This document shows, piece by piece, positions 10,835 to 22,100 of a stretch of 64,000 bases of DNA. The stretch spans positions 8,939,001 to 9,003,000 of the forward strand of contig NC_092568.1 of the NCBI RefSeq assembly GCF_037975245.1, written 5' to 3'. Every line of letters starts with the position of its first letter. Positions within the stretch are counted from its first letter, which is position 1. Both the position numbers and the translations under genes were made by a program. A model generated the notes under the pieces. It was not told where the DNA came from. It made no database searches and saw only the letters and a program-made list of their open reading frames with translations. The DNA is from Apostichopus japonicus. Lineage: Eukaryota > Echinodermata > Holothuroidea > Aspidochirotida > Stichopodidae.

Positions 10835-13800
10835 TTATAGGGACCATATTGGTAGATGCATCATAGCAGATATTTCGATTGAGCATACTCATTTAACTCT
10901 TGTCTGTAGCTATGGTCCAAATCTCGATAATCCTTCTTTCTTCAAGAGTATTACGAGCCGATTACATAGCTTCAATGGTCAGTCTATTATATGGGGTGGC
11001 GACTTCAACTTTGTTTTTAATCTTAGTATATTGATAAGCAAGGGGGGCAGCCCAGAACAAACTTCCACGCCAGAGATGAGTGCCTTTTAGGAATGGCAGA
11101 ACACGATCTCATTGATATTTGGAGAGAGAGAAATCCGTTGAATAAGTCCTTTTCTTGGCATTCGTCTGTTGGTAATATTTTTTGTAGGCTGGATTTCTTC
11201 CTTATATCTCGGTCGTTGGTTAACAAGGTTACTAATATTTGCTTCCAACCCCCTATCCAGTCGGACCATTCTTTAGTTGTTTTAGCGCTGTCATTATCTG
11301 ACGTCCCACGGGGAAGAGGCTTTTGGAAGTTCAATAATTCTCTGTTGCCTGACCCGGCGTATGTGGAGGCCACAAATATTTTTTTGACAATTTCATTGAT
11401 AGCACATTTCATCTTGACCCTGCTTCTCGCTGGGAGTATATAAAATACAAAATTCGTTGTCACACTATCTCTTACAGTAAACGGAAGGCATATATTTCAC
11501 GTAAGGAAGAACATGAAATGCTCATGTTGATTTCCGACCTTGAGCAAAAAATAGTCATTGACACCTCCGCCGAAATACGCCGCCAACTGCATGAAGCCAA
11601 GGATAAACTTAATCTTTTGTATCGTAATAAGTTGGAGGGCATTATTGTTCGGTCGAGAGCGAAATGGGTAGAGTCAGGGGAGAAGAATACCAAATATTTT
11701 TTAAACCTGGAACGTCGTAATAAAACTAACAACACTATAAGCAAACTCGTTGTTAACAATCATCATATTTCTGGTAACGAGAATATATACTGTTCGAAAT
11801 GAAAAGGTTCTATGAAAGTTTGTATTCTAGGGTTTTTTGCGACATAGGAACAGTATTCAGTAATATTCCTGTTTTTAATCCCGATGGAAACGATTTCAGT
11901 CATTGTGATGGCGATTTAACCCCCGAAGAGTGTTATAATACTTTGTTATCATTGTCTAATGGTAAATCTCCTGGTTCAGATGGTTTTTTCCACTGATTTT
12001 TATAAGTTTTTCTGGCCTACCATCGGTGACCTTGTTGTGGGTTCACTCAATTATGCTTTTCGCAACAAAGCACTGTCTTGTGAACAGAGCAGGGGTATCA
12101 CCACTTTGATTTGTAAGCAAGATAAAGACCCACGTTATCTCAACAATTACAGACCCATTACATTGTTAAATACGGATTACAAGATAGGAGCTAAATCCTT
12201 GGCGAATAGATTAAAAAGTATTATTCCACACATAATTGGTGAACATCAAACTGGGTTCATCTCAACTTAGATTTATTGGCGAGAACATTCGTTTCATACT
12301 AGATCTAATAGATTACACTTCCGACACGCACAGGCCGGGTCTTCTGCTTTTCATTGACTTTGAAAAGGCTTTCGACTCCATGGACTGGAATATCATTGAT
12401 AGATCTCTGGTCTATTTTAATATTGGGCATACTTTTCGTCGTTGGGTTTCCACTTTGTATGCGAATAGTGTTTCCTGTGTTTGTAACAATGGGTATTCCA
12501 CTGGTTTCTTTCCAGTAAAGAGAGGCGTTAGGCAAGGCTGCCCACTGAGTCCATATCTATTCATAATTTGTGCTGAAATACTATCCAGGTCTATTTTAAA
12601 TAACAATAATATAGGAGGGATCAATGTTTATGATAAGTGTTTCAAAATGTTACAATATGCTGACGATACTGTAATTTTGACTGATGGGACCAGGGAATCA
12701 ATTATTGAGCTAAACAATACTTTTAATGTGTTTAAGTTAGCCTCTGGACTCAAAATAAATTATGGAAAGACAAAGGTTTTTCCCAGTAGGCGATATGATC
12801 ATGACCCCCCTTGATTTCTTAGTGATTTTAATCTCAGTATTAGCAAGGACCCTATTCATTTCCTTGGTATTAGTTTCACACATAATGGAGACGATCTTTT
12901 CAGATTGAATTACATTCAGAAGCTCTCACGACTGAAAAGCCAGCTTAGGATTTGGAGCTCAAGGGATTTAACCCCTATTGGCAGGAACGTCGTGGTTAAA
13001 TCTTTTGCTATGAGTCAATTGGTGTATTTATTCCAAGTTCTCCCCAATCCCCCTAAGTATTTCATGAAAGAGATACAGGACATTATATTTGACTTTGTTT
13101 GGCGTGGTGCTCCAGATAAAGTGAGGCGTGTAACTATGATCAATACTGTTGTTCGTGGTGGCTTGAAAATTATTCATGTTGACACTTTTGCCAATGCTCT
13201 GAAGACTTCGTGGATTAAGCGTTATTGTGATCCTACAGCTATAGGATTCTGGAAAATATTTTTCGATTATCACTTGACCCCCTTTGGAAAACAATTCTTA
13301 TTTCGTTGTAATTTTAAAGGTACCGATATCGCCCATATTAGGAATACTTTCATTAAACAGATTTGTACAGCCTGGGGGGTTGCCAATTTCGCTATTCCGA
13401 CTAGCTATTTTGGTGATCAGATCATTTGGAATAACTCACTCATTAGAATTGACAATACAACAATCTATGATCGGAGGTTTCATTTGGCCGGGGTTACTTA
13501 TGTGAAAGACCTATTAAATGAGGAGGGGTCATTCTTTAATTATGTTCAATTCATTCGTAAATACAATATCCCTAGTTTTCCCTTCACTCGGCTGACAGGC
13601 ATTATTTCCGCTATTCCCCGTGATTGGAAACGGTAGATGCAGGAAACAGTCGATCGTTCTAGTGAAGATTCGGTTATCGATCGTTTATCCAGTATCACAA
13701 GTGTTTCGAGGCTGATATACCCACGTTTAATCAGACATATCTCACTTCCGCCACGTGCATGTGTAAAGTGGAATGCCTCCTTCACATTAACGGAAGATTA

Positions 13801-14829
13801 GATTTTTACACCGGGTATTGGGTACAAATAAGTTATTGTACTATATGAATAAAGTCGACTCACCGCTCTGCATTTTTTGCCATATTGAGACAGAGAGCGT
13901 GGAACAGCTGTTTTGGAGTTGCCATATTACATCTAGTTTTTTGCTAGATGCAGAACAGTTATTCTTCGGACGACAATTTATTTTGACAAATCGTGATTTC
14001 TTTTTTGGTTATAATTTGGTCCTGGACCAACCTATGAACTTCTTCATTTTGCATTGTAAATATTATCTGTATATCTGTAAGCAGAATGAAACTCTTCCTT
14101 CAGTTAATGACTTTTATTATAGAATGAAGTTTGTTATGAAGGTGGAGTCTTGTATAAATTCGAAAAATGGTTGTACAAAGAAAGCGAAGACAAGATTCAG
14201 TATGTTGAAAGATCTGTTTAATCATATCCCCGCAATATTAGGGAACTGATATTTTACATATGAACAAATATGCTAGATATGCTACTAATATGTACACTTT
14301 TAGAATATCTGTTTAATACAAGTTACATTTTGCTTATTATTTGTTTATAATTGTATATATGTATAACCTATGTTATTTATTAATACTAATAGTTATAATA
14401 ATATTAATAATAAAAATTATAAACATTTAATAATTATAATAAAAATATTAATAAAAATAATAATAATAATTATTATGATAATATGTAACATATTAATATT
14501 TGTGTATGCATGTATATATACATATATATTTGAATGTATATATATTTAGGTATGAATGTACATATATATGTGTATATCTATGTATTTATGTATGTGTACT
14601 GGTATTTATTTGTTCACATATATTTATAAAAGAAGCGAGGGGGGAAAATACTCAGTTCGGAAACATTTTTTTCTCATTATGTAAATAGTTGCTTTGTAAC
14701 ATTGAGCTGACATAACAATTTAGTAATCAGAATTGTAAATAATGTAAAAATTGTAATTGTAATAATAATTTAAACAAGTGTGTACCATATGTTATGATAC
14801 TTTTGAATAAATGAGATTGGAAAAAAAAG
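10835..14829 (+). mobile_element. decayed L1/Tx1-like LINE (endonuclease, reverse transcriptase, zinc knuckle)
   Basis: Successive open segments in different frames give one LINE ORF2. First comes an AP-type endonuclease part (WGGDFNF at 10992-11012, later QSDHSLVVLAL). Then comes reverse transcriptase with GKSPGSDGF, YRPITLLNTDYKI, LLFIDFEKAFDSMDW, GVRQGCPLSPYLF, catalytic YADD at 12656-12667 and GLKINYGKTKVF. A CxxC...C zf-RVT type knuckle (LCIFC...FWSC) lies near 13866-13925. An AT-rich 3' region ends in AATAAATGAGATTGG plus an A-tract at about 14829. The endonuclease N-terminus is missing. At least seven frame changes or stops mean it cannot encode an active enzyme. It lies within the composite insert. 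Confidence 0.9.
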
Positions 14830-14945
14830 ACCTAAACAGGAATGTAGCGAGCTACGGGTTGGAGCTATTCTAATCCATATTTACTTTTATTGCTTGTTGT
14901 TCTATTCATTCCTAGTTTAAAAATATTCACTAAAAAAAAAATTTG

Positions 14946-14946
<1 letters not shown>

Positions 14947-14993
<47 letters not shown>

Positions 14994-15021
14994 GAGAGAG
15001 AGCGCGCGCGAAAGAGAGAGG
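14947..15021. repeat. (TA)n microsatellite followed by (AG)n/(CG)n
   Basis: About 40 bp of alternating TA changes directly into AG, then CG, then AG dinucleotides. This is simple sequence. Confidence 0.9.
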
Positions 15022-15695
15022 ATAAATAGGAATATTCGTTCAACCTGTTAACTGATCCTCAAATACAGATGTGGTTTATTGTTTCTTTCTTTGCATTACT
15101 GCGATTTTCTCTGCTTTGCCTGGACTCAGTCTGCGGACATAATGTTGCCCAGAGGCTATACGAATAAAGCTGGTTGGGTGAATTGCTCCATTTGATGTAT
15201 TTTTAATCCAGCTACAAGTATACTACGAACTGATTTAATAACCATAATGAAATTGACCCAAAGTAGAATTCACAACCGTGAATTTGATATAGACTCGAAG
15301 AGTAACCACAATCTGTCACAAATATATTAAGTATTTGTAAGAATTCGAAGTGAATATACCTGGAAATAATTATTTGAATGATTGGTGGGCCATACAAACA
15401 TATATGTAAGGGAGGATTTAACCTAAATTTTTAGCATGTGTTATGCCAGTATTCCACATAATTTCAAAATAAAGAATTTACAATGAAAAGAAGAAAAAAA
15501 ATATTTAGGACGTATCATAACCTCGTGTTAATACACAACTGACGAAAGCGTAGGCAATAAAAAGCAAATGGTGTGGGTGTTTGGTATTTTATATATAGTA
15601 GATAACTCCCGCGCATCATATTTCCATACGATAATAATAAACTATGGAATTGCGGAGTAAATTTCACCATGGCTTACACAAGGGATCGAACATTA
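15022..15695. other. gene-free stretch
   Basis: No exon or repeat family is recognised between the microsatellite and element E2. Confidence 0.5.
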
Positions 15696-15703
15696 CTTAA
15701 GGG
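15696..15703. repeat. inner 8-bp duplication, right copy (CTTAAGGG)
   Basis: It immediately precedes E2 and matches the 8-mer immediately after E1 at 7 of 8 positions. Confidence 0.75.
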
Positions 15704-16303
15704 CAGTGGCGGACTGGCCACACGGGCATTTGGGCAGTGCCCTGTGGGCCGGTGGGCCGGTGGGCAAGGTAGCCTGGTAAAAAGTACAGCCCATTTTCAC
15801 ATGAGTTAATAGAATACAGACGGGCTGTGTAGAAATATATTTTTAACTGTGGGAATCCGCTCATGAAATCACCATGTTAGTTAGTCTGTGTAGTTCGTAA
15901 CAAAAAACGTGCTATTAGCAACCCTTCCGTGCTAATTTATTATATTTAGGTTTTTGTCAATTTTTTTGCAAGCATGGTGTCACAAAATGCTTGAAAAACT
16001 AAATGAAATCCAGTCTAAAACATATACTTTTGTTTATATTCGTTAACGTTTTTATCTTTCCTCAGTTTAATCGCGTGTTGCTTCTGGAAATTATTTTTGG
16101 GTCATTTTTAAAGGATTATTGTTAACTACAAAATTGAGAAATATAGCACCATTTTGCATCTTAGCTTCACAAACTTTCAATAAAGAGGGGGAAGCCCCCT
16201 CCCCCAGGACGGCGATCACTATATGTATGTAGCATATCAATGAATAATAACCCGGTCTAGGTGGAAAATACCCGGGCCGGTTTTAAGACCCAGTCCGCCT
16301 CTG
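15704..16303 (+). mobile_element. hAT-like non-autonomous element, copy E2
   Basis: It begins CAGTGGCGGACTGG and ends CCAGTCCGCCTCTG. It lies in the same orientation as 3718-4308 and is similar throughout, with a few small insertions such as extra bases around GGGGGAAGCCCCCT. It has no coding capacity. Its right flank (GTACAATC) is receptor coding sequence; its left flank belongs to the cargo. Confidence 0.85.
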
Positions 16304-16311
16304 GTACAATC
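16304..16311. repeat. outer 8-bp duplication, right copy (GTACAATC)
   Basis: It pairs with 3710-3717. On the minus strand it is the last part of the codons for D-R-L-Y in the receptor pseudogene. Confidence 0.85.
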
Positions 16312-16680
16312 GATCAAAGCCAATGGCTACTATTGAAAATATAGATACATTAGTTAGTGAATGGTTCACACCTTGTGAAATCTTGCAACCATATAGAAAC
16401 CGAAAAACGGCCCTAAAGTTTCGACGACAGAGTGAACAGGAAGCACAATGATTCCATCAAGAAGATCGGCAAGAACCAAACTAATGATGTCATAGTTAAT
16501 GTACGTTCTAAGACGCTTTTCTTCATTAATTAAAGGACAGTTAAGTTAAACCGTTGATCGCAATAGTTGCCACGGTCAGGGAGTACCAAGGCAATGCATT
16601 GACGAAGGTTAAATCTTAGTTCTTTCTCAAAAGAGAAGTTGTACGGTTCCGCAGTAGTGATTTGTGTCTCATCAGTGATC
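16304..16680 (-). pseudogene. rhodopsin-family GPCR pseudogene, 5' half (N-terminus to TM3/DRLY)
   Basis: The minus strand gives a TM1-like segment (WYSLTVATIAINGLT), then after a frame change INEEKRLRTYINYDIISLVL and ADLLDGIIVLPVHSVV (TM2 with the LxxAD motif), then after another change CKISQGVNHSLTNVSIF and SIVAIGFDRLY (TM3). The TM3 cysteine lies 25 residues before the DRY arginine, the usual class A spacing for the conserved disulphide. At least two frameshifts and stops are present. The coding sequence stops exactly at the E2 boundary and resumes at 3717. The N-terminal exon limit is not defined. Confidence 0.8.
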
Positions 16681-18156
16681 TCCAAGATAATTGATACTCA
16701 TAAATCCCAGTTGCCAGAAATTTCAACTAGAAATACTTGCTTGAGAAATTGAAGCGTGGTTTGTTCTACCAAGAAGAATGCTTATATTTGCCTTTTCTTT
16801 AATTCAGTGTCTTAATTCAATGTCTGTCGTGAAAAGTTGCAAAATGAGACTTCCTCTCTCCAACAAGATTTCCTATTTTCAGATATGCTCTGAATAGGTT
16901 CTAGTCTAGTATTTTTTAATGTCGCTTATAGATCCAACCAGATGTTACTGTTCTTTTTGCCATGCGCATGTCTCAAGGAATTAGTTAGCTGTCACTTTCT
17001 ACAGTACCAATTAATTGTTGATGAATTCTACGTATAAGTGCGAGTAAATTCTGAGATTTCGAAATTATTTTACATTTTGTTTTTATTCAATGTTAAACTA
17101 GAGTTACGGGAAACTTTAGCACCATGGCAGTTTAATATATCATTTATCCCGGTTGATGTGATATCCTTTGGTTTTCCTCTACCGAATGAAAAAAAAAATG
17201 AGAGAAAAGTAAGAAAATACATAAACATAGGGAGGTGTTTCGATTTTTTTTAGGATATTAGATTAGAATCAGATTATGTTTAAATATCCTTGTATTTCAA
17301 GAGTAACATCCGTCGACATCACATAATTTCTACCACGAAAATAAACAAAACAATGAAAATAATATCAATTTTTAGAGTCAAAACACCATGAAAATAGTTT
17401 TGCAATGTTATTTTTAAACACAAAGGCTCAGACCTTGCAGGAAAGAGTAAATTTTAAATCTCCAATTTGCGTTCTTACTTAAAACTATGGATTGGTATTG
17501 GAAATCTACATAGTAGTGGTCGATGGTAGCAGGCAATATATGAAGCACATATTATATCTGTTTTTTTTTTAAAAAAGAGAAAACAAAAAGAGAAAATAAG
17601 AGAAAAAGAAGAAGACCAAGGTAACAGCAACAGCACAATATCACCATAAGTGAACAGAGTAACGCTAAATATAGCGGTAAATAAATATGTAGCACGTTAG
17701 AAGCCAGTCAACTAACCACCAAAATATATTCAAAGAAATATGGAAGATCGTAATATTAAGATATTAATAATGCAAATATCGCCTTTTTTTTAAACAATAT
17801 CTTCCTTTTATCATCAGTGTTTTGTTTGTGACGTTATATCACACTCAATCAAACTTTGAACCGTTCTTGCAATAGAAAGCTTTTATCACCCTTTTGCTCG
17901 TGGAATGTTAGTGTCAGAACATAACTAACGTAGTATTGCTTCGACTTCACATACAATTTCTATCTAATTTTTCTTATCAACAAATTGGTAGCATCTATTC
18001 TGGTCAGGTGAACAAGTGAAACATATATGCAAGTCAAATCATTTGATTTGATTGCCAAGACAAACAAATGTGACTCGAGTCCAAGTCATTCATTCAAGTC
18101 AATATCACAGAAAGAAAGAAATATATAATATTACACACACATATATATATATACAC

Positions 18157-18191
<35 letters not shown>

Positions 18192-18251
18192 GGTTGGTGC
18201 GTGTGTGTGTGTGTGTGTAATATATTTATTTCTGTGATATATATATATAGG

Positions 18252-18307
<56 letters not shown>

Positions 18308-21300
18308 TATATACATATATGTATACATATATATATTCTTTTCAATACTAGATTTGGTTTGTAGGCATATTATACTTCCTCATGGAATATAAGTTTATTT
18401 CGTGTACGTACTGAATACCGTGGCTACTTTTAATTTCATAAAGATCGTCAAGCGCGGCATGAACACGTACTTTGCACACGAAAAAACTGTTTTAATCAAA
18501 GTTGACCTTGCTTTAAATACATTCTAATCAAATCTACGCTTTAGGTATCTTTTAAAAATGGCCTCCAAATCATTATTTATTTTTATCACATTATTTCAGG
18601 TCATCGGTGACAACAAATAAAACGACTTCATCCTCGGTTCACTTATATTCCTCCTGACTTTATATATTACGACTCCAATATACGAACAAAAAAAAGAAAG
18701 GAAAAAAGGCATTTATTAGCTTTTAAAAATTTTAGTCGTGATGGGGGAGAAATATGAGAGAGAAGATACAGGCGAGAAGATGCGGAGGTAAAGATGAGTG
18801 TCAAAGAGAGATGGAGAAGGCGTGGATGGTATCATGACAGTTGCATATATGTTTGCGCATTGAATATTATCTATAGTTCAGTACCTTTTTTTTAATAATG
18901 TTTCAAAGAAAATCATGATTCTATTTTTAAGTTCAAGATGGTTTTCCTTTAAGAGACTGGCCAACATAGTAGGATATAGCTCAGTTGGAATTAATCCAGT
19001 AATCGTCGACAAATCGTTTTCGTCGGTGTCCTTCATGTAATTATAGAATGCACGCTTTATAATTGATGTACCTAATGCGCTCTTGGTAATTAACGAGATG
19101 ACACGAAACCTTGTTTGATTTAGGTTGAGAATTATATATGTTCCAACTCAATATAATCTCAATTATATATAATTATATATAATTATATTCATCAGTTGCC
19201 TTCCATTTCACGTAACAGAGTCTGTTCAAAGTATCTCTTTCGAGATCCGGCTTAAGGAATCACACATGATTCCGAGTTGGTTAGCATCAATTTTAATCTC
19301 TCTCAGTATATAATAGACATTTTGATTAATGGAACATTTGAGTGGGATTCGTGACACCTCAAATCCGCCAAGTACAAGAAATAGTTAGATTTTCATTCTA
19401 TCAGCGATATTAATTATATAAACTATATTAATACTATGATATGATATCTCCATGACAACCGTTACTTTATAATATAATCTCTAATTGCATCATTTCTAAA
19501 GTTAAAATCAGTGAAACTTGTGGCCATGATATTGAAGTTGAGCTAAAACGAAATGAAAAGTAACAATAAGAAAAGTTCTCGAGAATGCATCATGATATTT
19601 ACAAATCCATAAACTGTGTAGATCCTCGCCGGATAATATTTACCTTGCCTGGGCGACTTTGACTAGTGAAACCTTGCATTTGTATTCTCAACAATAGATG
19701 TATTTGTGTCATACAAACAACGTATACGTAGCTTGTCTCGTTATCATATGGTTGTATTATGACATAAGAGCTGTCGAAAACCATCAAAACGTTTTTTTTT
19801 TTTTCAGGCAATCATATGACCTTACCATAATATATGACAGCGTTGCGTAACCTGTGTTGTACAGAATCGCCCCCCCCCCCACCGTCGCTGAAGGGTACGA
19901 GAAAGGACTCCATGCAGGTGCGATTTAGCTGTAAGCATGAACAGTAAATTGGTCACACGCTTGATGTGCAATGACTTCATCCAATTAATTTACCTTTGCA
20001 AGAAAAATGACTCCTTCCTTAGCATCGTATAAGCACCTTTGAGTTTCTATATTTACATTAAAAGCGGTAACATGAACAGCTTAAGTAGGCTCTCATTGAC
20101 ATAATACACTATCCATCGCTTACGTTATAAATGAATAAAACAAACTATAAACAAATTGTCTTCCGGAAACAAGGAACAAGAAAAGAGTAGGCTCTTTAAG
20201 GATTGTGTATCACTTTATATATCTGTTTATCAGAATCTCATCAAAGTCGAATGAATAAAATCAGATCTCTTTATAACGTTCCTTTATCATTCAAATTATT
20301 CATTCATTATTTCATTATTGTGAGATGATTTCATTTCACTGTTTTTAATAAATATTTATAAATATTATAATAACATAAATCTATATAAATCAAAATGGAT
20401 CAAACCACCTCGGTACACCCCAGTCCGTTGCGTTCAATATTTGTAACGTTTGCAGCATACACAGTACTGAAATCATATAAGTTTCTAGAAATGAACCAAT
20501 TCTTTTCATTTTTTAACTTAAATCTGTTAAAGTATGTTGATAAATAATCTTCATAACATTCTGTATTTGTTTTATAATTCGTCTCTCATATATTTCAGAG
20601 GTGATACAGTTTAAACCAATTAATTGCGCTTGGGTTGTAACTTCATAATTATATGACTTTATTTACACTACGGGGTTTGCGGATTTAGATGCGCTTAATG
20701 GGAGATTTATTCATCTTTAAACCCAATATATAAACTCACGGATGTCCACACATTTAATAATAATGTAGGATTTTGTTTTATTTGCAATTCACTTCATCTG
20801 TTCTGGTGATTATTTTGGAACACAAAAGTTAATTGTTATGTTCTCAAGCTACCTTGTTCGTTTCTGGAAATAGTCAAGAGTATCATATCTTTATGTCTTT
20901 TTAATATACCTTTATATACAGGCGAAAAACACATTACAGAACACAATTAATTTTAGGAAAGAAATTATAACGTTTTAGATTCTTCCCAAGATCAATCAAG
21001 GAGAACTGGCGTCACACAAGGACATGGTAATTATAATATGTACTTATTGTTAAAACAGAACAAATACAAAAATCGAATAACAAATATTTATATCATTTTA
21101 ATATACCCTAATACTGTTTTTACAGAGCTCAATAAATGTTTTATCCAAATTTGATAATTTCGTAAGGCTATTGAGCCAATATGATATATCTAAAAGCTAT
21201 TTCTAAAAAACACAACTTAGAAAAAAAAAACCTTCCTATTGATGCGAAGGACGTAAGGATGGCGCCCTTTTGATTCCATACCAGGGAACCATAGTTCTAC

Positions 21301-22100
21301 AGTATATCGCTTTCTTGTCATTAAAATCTAAAAACTAAAAAATGAAAAATATTAGTATAAAATGTTAATGTCATTTAATATACATGAGATCATATAAAAC
21401 CCTATTCAAATGAAGATACGTTTGGTCGACCTCTTTGAACGAGTGATTTTAATACATGCCTGGTCACTGATATTTGGAGGTGGGAATTCTGAAACGTCTT
21501 TCAACCTTTAATTCAACAGAAAATGCCTGTTCGAGCATTTTGAATCAGTTTTAAATATCCATATAGAAATTCGACAACATTGATTTTTCTTCCAAATTTG
21601 ATAATTTTGTAATGGCTTATACAGTTTTATGGTTTTTGATGTTTCGAGGTATTTCATGAATTGCAACACAAGTATTGCGCTTAAAAAGTAATCCCTGCAT
21701 AATGCAGAGTTGAATGAATAATGTAAAATGAATAATTACATACATTAATATTCTGAACGTTTAAGTAGTAAATAATATATATTGGAAGATTTGTAACATT
21801 ATGTAATAGAATATCCAAATGGACATTTCAAATACATTGTAATAACACGCTATGACGTAATTATGGTTTTAGGGCCCTTTTCAAGAGTGAGAGCTGAGGT
21901 CCTTCACTGTTACTTCATCTAAACTGCACATTTTGTCTGGCTATCTTGCTTGACAGACAGTTTTGATCCGTTCGGTCCAAAGGTCAGAACCAACCCTTGG
22001 GGCCCAGGGATATCGAGGGGTGGGTGGCTTGTTCAATAAACCTCTTGAACCGCATATTACTTCGCCTCTGATAACATGCACGTTCGATGATTTTTAGTGA
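16681..22100. other. gene-free, AT-rich intergenic stretch
   Basis: No exon with supporting splice sites or protein similarity is seen. It contains a TA/TG hairpin (18102-18240), adjoining (TA)n to about 18345, and AT-rich inverted words near 19140-19190. The 3' untranslated region of the NLR-like gene must extend leftward from 22100. A minus-strand AATAAA (TTTATT on the plus strand) lies at 20777-20782, but its use is unproven. Confidence 0.5.
18102..18240. repeat. 139-bp inverted repeat containing TA and TG microsatellites
   Basis: The left arm starts ATATCACAGAAA and the right arm ends TTTCTGTGATAT. The arms continue through AATATATTACACACACA-type sequence into (TA)n, (TG)n and (CA)n. It looks like a small fold-back element whose centre has become simple sequence. 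Further (TA)n runs to about 18345. Confidence 0.6.

Larger units (their letters stand above)
3718..16303. mobile_element. 12.6-kb composite insert bounded by two direct hAT-like copies
   Basis: Two direct copies of one ~600-bp element (3718-4308 and 15704-16303) bound 11,395 bp of mixed DNA. The outer 8-mers (GTAGAATC / GTACAATC) match, and so do the inner 8-mers (CTTACGGG / CTTAAGGG). The receptor pseudogene continues across the whole block as if it were absent. Seen: the matches and the split gene. Inferred: the block entered as a unit. Either E1 to E2 was moved as a macrotransposon from a tandem array, or a circle carrying one element recombined into an element already in the receptor. The cargo contains no transposase gene. 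Confidence 0.75.
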
